This document shows positions 25,270 through 33,595 of a stretch of DNA of 64,000 nt, piece by piece. Origin of the DNA: Streptomyces sp. F63 (GTDB lineage: Bacteria; Actinomycetota; Actinomycetes; Streptomycetales; Streptomycetaceae); assembly GCF_018070345.1 (NCBI RefSeq), contig NZ_JAGPXX010000022.1, positions 1 to 64,000 on the forward strand, in the 5' to 3' direction. Positions within the stretch are counted from its first letter, which is position 1; the number at the start of each line of letters is the position of its first letter. The notes below the pieces were generated by a model, which saw nothing but the letters and a program-made list of their open reading frames with translations, ran no database searches and was not told the origin of the DNA. Made by a program: the position numbers and the translations under genes.

Positions 25270-26190
25270 GTGCACCAGGACCCCGCGACGGACGACCCGG
25301 CCCCGTCCCCCGGCCGGGGCCCGGACCCGCGGCGGCCGGCCGGCGCAGCCGTGCCCGCCGTACGGGCCTGGGTCCTGGACACCGACGGGGTGATCACCGA
25401 CTCCGCCCGGGTGCACGCCGCGGCCTGGAAGACCGCCTTCGACGCCTGCCTGCGCGACCACCCGCCGCCCGACCCCGCCGCCCGCCGCCCCTTCGACCCC
25501 GGCGAGGACTACCGCCGCCACGTCGACGGGAGGGCCCGCCTCGACGGAGCCGCCGCCTTTATCGCCTCCCGCGGGCTGCGCCTGCCCGCCGGGGAGCCCG
25601 GCGACCCGCCCGGGACCGGTTCGGTGCGGGCCGTCGCCGCCCTCAAGGAACGCCTCTTCACCGAACGCCTCCGGGCCGGCGGCATCGAGGCCTACCCCGG
25701 GACCGTCCGGCTGCTGCGCGCCCTGAAGCGGGCCGGTGTGCCCCGCGCCGCCGCCTCCGCCTCCCGGCACGCCGGCGAACTGCTGGAGAGCGCCGGGGTA
25801 CGGGATCTCTTCGACGTGCTCGTCGACGGCCGCGAGACGGCCCGGCTCGGGCTGCCCGGCAAACCCGACCCCGCGCTGTTCCTGGAAGCGGCCGCCCGGC
25901 TCGGCGTGCCGGCCCGGGAGGCCGCCGTCGTCGAGGACGCGCTCGCCGGAGTCGAGGCCGGCCGCCGCGGCGGATTCGGCCTGGTCGTCGGCGTGAACCG
26001 GACGGGGGACGAGGGCGCCGCCGGGGAACTGCGCCGGCACGGCGCCGACCGCGTGGTCGGCGACCTCGCCGAACTCCTGTCCGGCTCCGGCTCCGGCTCC
26101 GGCTCCGACTCCGGCTCCGGGGCCGCATCCGCACCCGGCTCCGCCCCGGGCCCCGCTCCCGCCTCCGAGACCCCGAAAGGCCCGGCATGA
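25270..26190 (+). CDS. HAD-superfamily beta-phosphoglucomutase-like phosphatase/mutase
   Basis: A 306-residue HAD enzyme. The nucleophile motif D-T-D-G-V-I-T-D is at 37-44, the Ser motif in A-S-A-S-R-H near 160-165, Lys in G-K-P-D-P near 197-201 and the acidic motif V-E-D-A-L-A-G-V-E-A-G near 219-229, the classic beta-PGM order with an alpha-helical cap between. Directly coupled by ATGA overlap to a GH65 phosphorylase, it most likely turns beta-glucose 1-phosphate into glucose 6-phosphate. GTG start with GAGGGAG upstream. The C-terminus is a Ser-Gly-Ser-Gly repeat then an Ala/Pro tail, encoded by a GGCTCC microsatellite and outside the fold. Confidence 0.9.
   Translation: MHQDPATDDPAPSPGRGPDPRRPAGAAVPAVRAWVLDTDGVITDSARVHAAAWKTAFDACLRDHPPPDPAARRPFDPGEDYRRHVDGRARLDGAAAFIASRGLRLPAGEPGDPPGTGSVRAVAALKERLFTERLRAGGIEAYPGTVRLLRALKRAGVPRAAASASRHAGELLESAGVRDLFDVLVDGRETARLGLPGKPDPALFLEAAARLGVPAREAAVVEDALAGVEAGRRGGFGLVVGVNRTGDEGAAGELRRHGADRVVGDLAELLSGSGSGSGSDSGSGAASAPGSAPGPAPASETPKGPA
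26080..26121. repeat. GGCTCC hexanucleotide repeat in the HAD gene tail
   Basis: About seven GGCTCC units encode the Ser-Gly repeat at the end of the beta-PGM-like protein, just before the GH65 start codon. Confidence 0.85.
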
Positions 26191-28595
26191 ACGACTGGAC
26201 CTGGCGGTACGAGGGCTACGACCCCGCCCGGGAACGCCTCCGGGAAGCCCTGTGCACACTCGGCAACGGCTACTTCGCCACCCGCGGCGCGGCCCCCGAG
26301 TGCACCGCCGACGGCGTGCACTACCCCGGCACCTACGTCGCCGGCTGCTACAACCGGCTCACCTCCACCGTCGCCGGCCGCGAGGTCGAGAACGAGGACA
26401 TGGTCAACCTGCCGAACTGGCTGCCGCTGCGCTTCCGCGCCCACAGCGACGGCACGGCGGACACCGCCCCGGAGACCGCCTGGTTCTCCCCCGACGCGGA
26501 GGGCCTCCTCGGCCACGAGCAGACCCTCGACCTGCGCACCGGCACCCTGACCCGCACCCTCCGCTCCGAGGACGCGGCGGGCCGCCGCCTCCGCGTCGAG
26601 CAGACCCGCTTCCTGCACATGGCGGACCCGCACCTCGCCGTGCTGCGCACCGTCCTCGAACCGGAGAACTGGTCGGGTCTCCTGGAGGTCGAGTCCGGGC
26701 TCGACGGCGAGGTCACCAACTCCGGTGTGGCCCGCTACCGCGATCTCGCCGGACGCCATCTCACCGACGTCACCACCGGCATCCGGGAACCGGACACCGT
26801 CTGGCTGCACTGCCGCACCACCCGCTCCGACATCGGCATCGGCATGGCCGCGCGCACCACCACCACACCCCAGCCCGCCTCCTCCCGGCTGGAACCGGGC
26901 ACCGCGCACACCCGCCGGCTGCTGCTCCTGCCCGCCGCGCCCGGCCGGCCCGTCACCGTCGACAAGACCGTCGCCCTGCACACCTCCCGCGACCCCGCCA
27001 TCGGCGACCCGCTCCAGGCCGTCCTCGACCGCGCCACCCACGCGCCCGGCTACCCGGACCTGCTCGCCTCCCACCGCCGGGCCTGGCACGAGCTGTGGGA
27101 GCGCGCCGAACTGGACGTCCCCGGCGAGGCCGGGCGCATCCTGCGGTTCCACCTCTTCCACGTCCTGCAGACCCTCTCGCCGCACACCGCGGGACTGGAC
27201 GTCGGCGTGCCCGCGCGCGGCCTGCACGGCGAGGCGTACCGGGGCCACGTCTTCTGGGACGAGCTGTTCGTGCTGCCGTATCTCAACCTGCACTTCCCGG
27301 AGGTGTCCCGCGCCCTGCTGGACTACCGGCACCGGCGGCTGCCGCGCGCCTGCCGCTCCGCGCGCGAGGCCGGCCGGCTCGGGGCCATGTACCCGTGGCA
27401 GAGCGCCAGCGACGGCCGCGAGGAGACCCAGGAGGTCCATCTCAACCCGCGGTCCGGCCGCTGGCTGCCCGATCACTCCCGGCTCCAGCACCACGTCGGC
27501 TCCGCGGTGGCTTACAACGTCTGGCACTACTGCGAGGCCACCGGCGACACCGGCTATCTGCAGACCAAGGGCGCCGAGACGCTGACGCAGATCGCGCGCT
27601 TCTGGGCGAGCGGCGCCGAGTTCGACCCGGCACTGGGCCGCTACCGCATCCGCGGCGTCGTCGGCCCGGACGAATACCACGAGGGCTACCCGGACGCGGA
27701 CGCGCCGGGCCTCGACGACAACGCGTACACCAACGTCACCGCCGCCTGGGTGCTCACCCGCGCTCTGGAGGTCGTCCGCGCCCTGCCCGAGCCGCGCCGC
27801 CGCCAGCTGTTCGAGGAGACCGGGACCGATCCCGGCGAGCCGGACCTCTGGGAGGAGGTGTCCCGGCGGCTGCACGTGCCCTTCCACCGGGGCGTGATCA
27901 GCCAGTTCGAGGGCTACGGCGACCTGGCCGAGCTGGACTGGGACGGCTACCGCCGGAAGTACGGCGAGATCCGCCGCCTGGACCGCATCCTGGAGGCCGA
28001 GGGCGACAGCGCCAACCGCTACCAGGCCTCCAAGCAGGCCGACGCCCTGATGCTCGGCTACCTCTTCCCGCCCGCCGAACTCGCCGGGATCTTCCGGCAC
28101 CTGGGCTACGCGCTCGACGACGACACCTGGCGGCGCACCGTCGACTACTACCTGCACCGCACCTCGCACGGCTCGACGCTCAGCGGCCTGGTGCACGGCT
28201 GGGTGCTGGCCCGGGTGCGGCGCGCCGACGCGTGGGAGTTCTGCCTGGAGGCGCTGAAGAGCGATGTCGCGGACCTCCAGGGCGGCACGACCGAGGAGGG
28301 CATCCACCTCGGCGCCATGGCCGGCACCCTCGACCTGGTGCAGCGCGGCCTGACGGGGATGGACCCGCGCGCCGACGCGCTCGTCCTCGATCCCGCGCCG
28401 CTGCCCGAGCTGTCCGAGTACTGCTTCACCGTCCGCTACCACAACCACTGGGGCCTGGCCATGCGGCTGAGCCCCGGCCGGCTCCGCGTGGACGTCCCGG
28501 AGTCCGACGAGCCGCCGGTCCGGCTGGTGCTCCCCGACCGGTCCGTCACGCTCCACCCCGGCGAGTCCTGCACGCTGGAGCTGACGGAGCCGTAG
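26187..28595 (+). CDS. GH65 disaccharide phosphorylase
   Basis: An 802-residue family 65 enzyme that phosphorolyses an alpha-glucosidic disaccharide (trehalose, maltose, kojibiose or similar) to beta-glucose 1-phosphate. The N-terminal beta-sandwich opens with L-G-N-G-Y-F-A-T-R-G near 25-34. The alpha/alpha-barrel carries the general acid Glu in V-G-P-D-E-Y-H-E near residues 491-498 and the phosphate-binding H-G-S-T-L-S near 656-661. A small beta domain ends the chain. Its start overlaps the HAD gene stop (ATGA), so the two act as a phosphorylase-mutase pair. The exact disaccharide cannot be told from sequence alone. Flanking USP genes suggest trehalose or glycogen-derived sugar use under stress. 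Confidence 0.93.
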   Translation: MNDWTWRYEGYDPARERLREALCTLGNGYFATRGAAPECTADGVHYPGTYVAGCYNRLTSTVAGREVENEDMVNLPNWLPLRFRAHSDGTADTAPETAWFSPDAEGLLGHEQTLDLRTGTLTRTLRSEDAAGRRLRVEQTRFLHMADPHLAVLRTVLEPENWSGLLEVESGLDGEVTNSGVARYRDLAGRHLTDVTTGIREPDTVWLHCRTTRSDIGIGMAARTTTTPQPASSRLEPGTAHTRRLLLLPAAPGRPVTVDKTVALHTSRDPAIGDPLQAVLDRATHAPGYPDLLASHRRAWHELWERAELDVPGEAGRILRFHLFHVLQTLSPHTAGLDVGVPARGLHGEAYRGHVFWDELFVLPYLNLHFPEVSRALLDYRHRRLPRACRSAREAGRLGAMYPWQSASDGREETQEVHLNPRSGRWLPDHSRLQHHVGSAVAYNVWHYCEATGDTGYLQTKGAETLTQIARFWASGAEFDPALGRYRIRGVVGPDEYHEGYPDADAPGLDDNAYTNVTAAWVLTRALEVVRALPEPRRRQLFEETGTDPGEPDLWEEVSRRLHVPFHRGVISQFEGYGDLAELDWDGYRRKYGEIRRLDRILEAEGDSANRYQASKQADALMLGYLFPPAELAGIFRHLGYALDDDTWRRTVDYYLHRTSHGSTLSGLVHGWVLARVRRADAWEFCLEALKSDVADLQGGTTEEGIHLGAMAGTLDLVQRGLTGMDPRADALVLDPAPLPELSEYCFTVRYHNHWGLAMRLSPGRLRVDVPESDEPPVRLVLPDRSVTLHPGESCTLELTEP

Positions 28596-28605
28596 GGCCG
28601 GGCCG

Positions 28606-28635
28606 TCCCCGGGCCCGGGCACCGGGCCCCGGGGA
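28606..28635 (+). terminator. GC hairpin after GH65
   Basis: TCCCCGGGCCCGG at 28606-28618 pairs with 28622-28635 around a 3-nt loop with one bulged base, 10 bp after the stop codon. Confidence 0.65.
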
Positions 28636-28779
28636 GACACAGCCGCGGACCCCGCGGTGCGCAACGGGCCGCGGCGTGGGGAAGACTCGGACCGGACACG
28701 CGGCGCGGCACCCGCCGGCGCGGCGGATGCCCGGAGCACCGAAAGATCTGCCCGTACTCAGCACACGGAGGTAACTCCC

Positions 28780-29658
28780 ATGCCCCGACCCGTCGTCGCC
28801 GGCCTGGACGGCACCCGGGCCAGCTTCGCGGCCACCGACTGGGCGGCCCGGGAGGCACTCCGCCGCGAGCTGCCGATGACCCTGGTCCACGCCTGGAGCT
28901 GGGAGCCGGTCGATCTGCCCGTCACCCAGGACCAGGAGGCCCAGCGCGAGGCGGCGCGGCGGATGCTGCACGAGGCCGCGGCCGGGCTGCGGGAGCGGTA
29001 CCCGGACCTGGACCTGACCGTCGAACAGCCCCCGGCGCCCGCCGTCGCGGCCCTCCTGGAGCACGGCGAGCACGCCGCGATGACGGTGCTCGGCACCCGC
29101 GGCTACGGCCGTCTGCTCGGCTTCCTGCTGGGCTCGGTCGGCCTCCAGGTGCTGGGCCGGGCCACGGCCCCGGTGGTGATGGTGCGGGCGGCCGAGGACG
29201 AGAGCGGCGGGCCGGAGCGGCCGGCGCGGGACGAGGTCGTGGCCGGCCTGCACCAGTTGACGGCGAGCGGCGAACCCGTGTTCGCCTTCGCCTTCGCGCA
29301 CGCGGCCGCGCACGGCATGCGGCTCCGCGCCGTACGGGCCTGGAGCCTGCCCACGGTCTTCAACTACAGCCCGGCGGCCATGAAGCTCGCCGACGAGTCC
29401 GGCGGCATCGAGGCGCACGAGAAGAAGATGCTGCACGACGCCCTGAAGCCCTGGCGGGAGCGGTACCCGGAGGTGGAGGTCGTCGAGCACGTGGACATCG
29501 GCGCCGCGGCGGAGGTACTGCTGACCGCCTCGGCCCGGGCCGGCCTCATGGTCGTCGGCCGCCGCGCGGCCCCGGGCCGCGGCCACCATCTGGGACCGGT
29601 GGCGCACGCGACGCTGCACCACGCCGACTGCCCGGTCGCGGTGGTCCCGCACGACTGA
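28780..29658 (+). CDS. universal stress protein, two UspA domains
   Basis: A 292-residue tandem Usp. Domain 1 begins V-V-A-G-L-D-G-T and carries G-T-R-G-Y-G-R-L-L-G with a following G-S-V, the ATP-binding pattern. Domain 2 ends V-V-G-R-R-A-A-P-G-R-G-H-H-L-G-P-V, retaining the G-x-x-x-G spacing less strictly. The ATG at 28780 follows a near-consensus GGAGGT site. It lies 185 bp after the GH65 gene, beyond a hairpin, so it probably has its own promoter. It is the second Usp of this stress island and converges on the SDR gene. Confidence 0.92.
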   Translation: MPRPVVAGLDGTRASFAATDWAAREALRRELPMTLVHAWSWEPVDLPVTQDQEAQREAARRMLHEAAAGLRERYPDLDLTVEQPPAPAVAALLEHGEHAAMTVLGTRGYGRLLGFLLGSVGLQVLGRATAPVVMVRAAEDESGGPERPARDEVVAGLHQLTASGEPVFAFAFAHAAAHGMRLRAVRAWSLPTVFNYSPAAMKLADESGGIEAHEKKMLHDALKPWRERYPEVEVVEHVDIGAAAEVLLTASARAGLMVVGRRAAPGRGHHLGPVAHATLHHADCPVAVVPHD

Positions 29659-29679
29659 CGCGGGCTGACGCGACGGCAC

Positions 29680-29719
29680 GGCTCCGGCCCGCGGCCTCAC
29701 CCCCCGGCGGGCCGGAGCC
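29680..29719. terminator. bidirectional terminator, 13-bp stem
   Basis: GGCTCCGGCCCGC (29680-29692) pairs perfectly with 29707-29719, loop 14 nt, between the convergent USP and SDR genes. Confidence 0.85.
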
Positions 29720-29731
29720 GGACGGGGCGCC

Positions 29732-30613
29732 TCAGGGCAGCGGGGTGCCGCCCGTCGCGTTGAGGATCTCCGCCGTGATGAAGCTCGCCTCCTGCGAGGC
29801 GAGGAAGACGAACGCCGGGGCCATCTCCGCCGGCTGGGCCGGCCGGCCCAGCGGGGCCTTGGCCCCGAACTCCTCCGTGTCCGGCATCGTGGAGGGGATC
29901 AGCGGGGTCCAGACCGGTCCGGGGGCCACCGCGTTGACGCGGACGCCGCGGTCCGCGAGGTACTGGGCCAGCCCGTGCGTGAAGGTGACGATGGCGCCCT
30001 TGGTGGCCGCGTAGTCCAGCAGGTGCGGGCTCGCCTTGTAGGCCTGCACGGACGTGGTGTTGATGATGCTGCCGCCCTCCGGGATGTGCGGCAGAGCCAT
30101 CTTCGAGAGCCAGAACATGCCGTACAGGTTGGTGCGCATGGTCCGGTCGAACTGCTCGGTGGTGATGCCCTCGATGCTCTCCGGCTGCGCCATCTGGAAG
30201 GCCGCGTTGTTCACCAGGACGTCGATCCGCCCGAACTCCCCGACCGCGCGGTCCACCAGCGCACGGCAGTTGGCCTCCTCCCGGATGTCGCAGGAGACGG
30301 GGACCGCCCGCCGTCCCGCGTCCTCGACGAGCCGCGCGGTCTCCCGGGCGTCCTTCTCCTCTTCCTCCAGATGGGTGAACAGGACGTCGGCGCCCTCGCG
30401 GGCGAACGCCAGCGCGACGGCCCGCCCGATGCCCGAGTCGCCGCCGGTGACGACCGTGCGGCGGCCCTCCAGCCTGCCGCTGCCCCGGTAGGACGACTCG
30501 CCGTGGTCGGGCTCCGGCCGCATCTCCTCCGGGTGACCGGGGTGCGGCTGGTCCTGCTGGGGGAACTCCGGCCGCGGGTGCCGCGTCACGGGATTCTGCT
30601 GGTTGTCGCTCAT
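29732..30613 (-). CDS. short-chain dehydrogenase/reductase (YghA/GSP39-like)
   Basis: A 293-residue SDR. The cofactor motif T-G-G-D-S-G-I-G-R is near residues 56-64, N-N-A-A near 135-138 and the catalytic Y-A-A-T-K near 206-210. A hydrophilic 45-residue N-terminal extension rich in Pro, Gln and His, with H-P-E-E-M-R-P-E, is typical of the general-stress-protein-39/YghA branch, which reduces small aldehydes or ketones with NAD(P)H. The ATG at 30613 lacks a strong Shine-Dalgarno; the frame continues upstream only as a shadow of the antisense strand. Membership of the neighbouring stress island is plausible. Confidence 0.9.
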   Translation of the reverse strand: MSDNQQNPVTRHPRPEFPQQDQPHPGHPEEMRPEPDHGESSYRGSGRLEGRRTVVTGGDSGIGRAVALAFAREGADVLFTHLEEEEKDARETARLVEDAGRRAVPVSCDIREEANCRALVDRAVGEFGRIDVLVNNAAFQMAQPESIEGITTEQFDRTMRTNLYGMFWLSKMALPHIPEGGSIINTTSVQAYKASPHLLDYAATKGAIVTFTHGLAQYLADRGVRVNAVAPGPVWTPLIPSTMPDTEEFGAKAPLGRPAQPAEMAPAFVFLASQEASFITAEILNATGGTPLP

Positions 30614-30863
30614 CCAAGCCGCCCTGTTTCTCGCGCGTACGGGTGCGCATCGGGTGCCCTGCCGACCGCCGGGAAAACCGCACCGCCACCCGCACGGGCG
30701 GCGTACGCGCGGTGGTGCGCTCCATGGGCGAGGCTGCGGAGGGCGCGCGGAGGCGGCGGAGGCCGCGAGGAATATGCCGCGCGGCTGAACGCGCCGCCGT
30801 CCCCACCCGTAAGAGAGGAGCAGGCGGGCTGGCCGCCGCACGGGCTGAGGAGGTTCCCCTCGC

Positions 30864-31895
30864 ATGACCGCGCATCGCACGGCTGTGCCGGCCGTACTCG
30901 CCGGTGCCGCCGCCCTGCTGCTCCCCGGCCTGACCGCGGCCCCGGCCGCCGCCCACGGGGCGCCGACCGGCCCGCTCAGCCGGGCCGCCGCCTGCGGGCC
31001 GGAGGGCGGTCCGTACGCCCGCTCCGCCGCCTGCCGCGCCGCCGTCGCCGCCAACATGGGGCAGCCGCTGGGCGCCTGGGACAACCTGCGCCGGGCGGAC
31101 ACCGGCGGCAGGGAACGCGAACGCCGGGTCATCCCGGACGGCCGGCTGTGCAGCGCGGGCCTCGACGCCCACCGCGGCCTGGACACCCCGCGCACCGACT
31201 GGCCGGTCACGGAACTGGCCGCCGGCTCCGGGCTCGCCCTCGGTTACGCGGGGACGATCCCGCACCCCGGCACCTTCGACCTGTACCTCACCCGGCCCGG
31301 CTACGACCCGTCGAAACCCCTGACCTGGTCGGACCTGGACGCCAAGCCCTTCGCGTCCGTCACCGGCCCGGAGCTCCGGGACGGCTCCTACCGCATCCGG
31401 GGGCGCCTCCCCGCCGACCGCACCGGGCGCCATCTGCTCTACACGGTCTGGCGGACCACGGACTCCTCGGACACCTACTACTCCTGCTCCGACCTCCTCC
31501 TCGTCCCGGCCGGGACGGCGGGCGGGTCCGGCGCCGGAAGCGGCGGCGCGGAGGAGGAACCCGCCCGGGGCCGGGGCGACAGCGGCGCCGGGGCGGCCGG
31601 CGGCCCGTCCGGGACGTCCCGCGCCCCGGAGCCCTCCGGCCGGGACGCCGCCGGGACCGCGGAGCCGTCCCGGGACGGGAAACCGGCCGGAGACAAGGCC
31701 GCCGCGGAGGACACCGCGGGAGGATCCCCGGACCGTGCGGCCGCCGGCGCCGGGGAGGACGCCCCGCGCCCGGACCCGCGGACCGTCGCCTACTCCCTCC
31801 CCGGCGGCTCCTGGGCGCTGCCGGCGGGCGTCGCGGCGGTCCTCGCGGGCGGCGCCGCCATGGTCACGCTGCTTCTCCGCCGTCGGCGTCCCTGA
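30864..31895 (+). CDS. AA10 lytic polysaccharide monooxygenase with C-terminal membrane anchor
   Basis: A 343-residue exported copper enzyme that oxidatively cleaves chitin or cellulose. The signal peptide ends P-A-A-A and the mature protein starts with His31 (H-G-A-P-T-G), which must be N-terminal to form the histidine brace. The second brace His134 lies in I-P-H-P-G-T-F-D-L-Y, and D-T-Y-Y-S-C-S-D near 205-212 carries the axial aromatic position. Residues about 220-310 are a Pro/Gly/Glu-rich spacer. The end has a hydrophobic helix (about 315-337) then R-R-R-R-P, so the enzyme should stay on the cell surface. The end resembles a sortase substrate but LPGGS is not a canonical Streptomyces LAxTG signal. 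Confidence 0.9.
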   Translation: MTAHRTAVPAVLAGAAALLLPGLTAAPAAAHGAPTGPLSRAAACGPEGGPYARSAACRAAVAANMGQPLGAWDNLRRADTGGRERERRVIPDGRLCSAGLDAHRGLDTPRTDWPVTELAAGSGLALGYAGTIPHPGTFDLYLTRPGYDPSKPLTWSDLDAKPFASVTGPELRDGSYRIRGRLPADRTGRHLLYTVWRTTDSSDTYYSCSDLLLVPAGTAGGSGAGSGGAEEEPARGRGDSGAGAAGGPSGTSRAPEPSGRDAAGTAEPSRDGKPAGDKAAAEDTAGGSPDRAAAGAGEDAPRPDPRTVAYSLPGGSWALPAGVAAVLAGGAAMVTLLLRRRRP

Positions 31896-32012
31896 TCTCT
31901 CCCCACCGGGTCGGGCCGCTGCCCGCCCCGGGGCCGGAAGGCGCCGGCCCGCCGATCCACCGCCGCCGCGGACGCGTCCGCGGCGCACCGAACCGACAAG
32001 GAGTTCCCCGCC

Positions 32013-33404
32013 GTGTCCCAACCGCTCGATACCGGCGTGCTGCGCAGCACCGCGCACAGCCCGTCCTGGGCCATGCTCAACCGCCTTTCGGGGAACGACA
32101 CCTCCGGCGGCGCGGCCGGGGCCGTGCGGCAGCCGGCCGCGGCCGAGGGGTCCGGGAGAGTGGCGGCGCCGGCGCCGCCGCAGGCGACGCCGCTGAACCC
32201 GGTGGCCCCGTACGGCAACGGGGCGGCCCCGCAACCGCCGGGCGGCACCCAGCAGCGGCTGGACTTCTGCATCCCCTGCAACCCCTACTTCCCCACGCCG
32301 CACATGTTCGGGCGGCTGCGGGACTCCCTGGAGACGATCCTCAAGTACTACCCGAGCGACGCCGACACCGTCACCGCCGAACTCTGCACCGTCCTCGGGC
32401 TGAACCCGCAGACCGTCGCCATGGGCAACGGCTCCACCGAGCTGATCACCTGGATCGACCATCTGCTGGTCAAGGAGAGCCTGGCCATCCCCATCCCCAC
32501 CTTCGGCCGCTGGACGGACCAGCCGCTGGAAACCGGCAAGCGGGTGGACATGTTCCCGCTGCGGGAGGAGCAGGACTTCGCGCTGGACCTCCAGGAGTAC
32601 GTGCGGTTCATCCGGCGGCGCGGCTCCCGCGTGGCGGTGGTGTGCAACCCCAACAACCCCGACGGCGGCTATCTCCGCCGCAGCCAGATCGTCTGGCTGC
32701 TGGACGAACTCGCCGATCTCGACCTGGTGGTGATCGACGAGTCGTTCATCGACTTCGTCGACGCCGAACGCGCCCCGTCCGTCGCCGACGAGGCCACCAT
32801 CCGGCCCAATGTGGTCGTCCTCAAGAGCCTCGGGAAGAACTTCGGCCTGCACGGCATCCGCTTCGGCTACTGTGTCGCCAACCCGGCCCTGGCCGCGACC
32901 ATCCGGGACGCGCTGCCGAAGTGGAACCTCAACGCCTTCGCCGAGACCGTGGTCTTCATGCTCAAGGAGTACGGTGCCGAGTACCAGCAGAGCCTGGCCA
33001 TGCTGGCGAGCGACCGCGCCACCATGGCGATGGCCCTGGCCGCGCTGCCCGAGCTGGTGGTCTTCCTCTCCCAGGGCAACTTCCTGCTGGTCAAGCTGCC
33101 GAACGGGGTGGACGGAGTCGCCCTGCGGGACCGGCTGCTGACCGAGCACGGCCTCTACGTCCGCGAGTGCGGCAACAAGCTCGGCAGCAGCAGCCGCTTC
33201 CTCCGCCTGGTCGTCAGGCCGTACGCGGACGTGGAGAGACTCGTCGCGGCCCTGCGCACCTGCCTCTACGGAACCCGGCCGTCGCCGCAGCAGGCGCCGC
33301 AGCCGCAACGGCAGCCGTCGCAGCCGCAGCCGCAGCCCCAGCCGCAGCCGCAGCCCCAGCAGCAGGTGCTGGCGGCACTCCCCGTGGGAGCGGCCGTCTC
33401 CTGA
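32013..33404 (+). CDS. PLP-dependent class I/II aminotransferase, HisC/CobD-like
   Basis: A 463-residue fold-type I enzyme. The core runs from about residue 88 to 420: substrate/PLP motifs M-G-N-G-S-T-E-L near 137, C-N-P-N-N-P-D-G near 217 and the Schiff-base Lys275 in S-L-G-K-N-F-G-L-H-G-I-R. These resemble histidinol-phosphate aminotransferases and the related CobD decarboxylases. The N-terminal 85 residues are an extension rich in Ala, Pro and Gly, and the C-terminus has a Gln-Pro repeat, both unusual for HisC. GTG start with AAGGAG upstream. The neighbouring TenA-like gene suggests a small specialised pathway rather than housekeeping histidine synthesis. Confidence 0.88.
   Translation: MSQPLDTGVLRSTAHSPSWAMLNRLSGNDTSGGAAGAVRQPAAAEGSGRVAAPAPPQATPLNPVAPYGNGAAPQPPGGTQQRLDFCIPCNPYFPTPHMFGRLRDSLETILKYYPSDADTVTAELCTVLGLNPQTVAMGNGSTELITWIDHLLVKESLAIPIPTFGRWTDQPLETGKRVDMFPLREEQDFALDLQEYVRFIRRRGSRVAVVCNPNNPDGGYLRRSQIVWLLDELADLDLVVIDESFIDFVDAERAPSVADEATIRPNVVVLKSLGKNFGLHGIRFGYCVANPALAATIRDALPKWNLNAFAETVVFMLKEYGAEYQQSLAMLASDRATMAMALAALPELVVFLSQGNFLLVKLPNGVDGVALRDRLLTEHGLYVRECGNKLGSSSRFLRLVVRPYADVERLVAALRTCLYGTRPSPQQAPQPQRQPSQPQPQPQPQPQPQQQVLAALPVGAAVS
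33288..33365. repeat. CAGCCG repeat coding for Gln-Pro tail
   Basis: About a dozen CAGCCG/CAGCCC units encode the Pro-Gln tail of the aminotransferase. Confidence 0.85.
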
Positions 33405-33595
33405 TGCGGCGGCGTGTGACGGAAACGGGTGGGCGGGGCGGGATCGGGTGGCGCGAGCGGACGACCGGGCGGGCAGCGACCGGGGGCACGGGCGGGCGGG
33501 GCACACCCGCGAGGACCCGTCACCGGCAGGCACCGGCACGGTGGTTCGTGAGAATGTTGGGGCACAGCGATACGACCGGCCCAGGAGGCGGCAGG

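Noticed and set aside
30864..31895. sortase-anchored surface protein
   Set aside because: LPGGS before the final helix is not the LAxTG signal used by Streptomyces sortases; a plain membrane tether is more likely.
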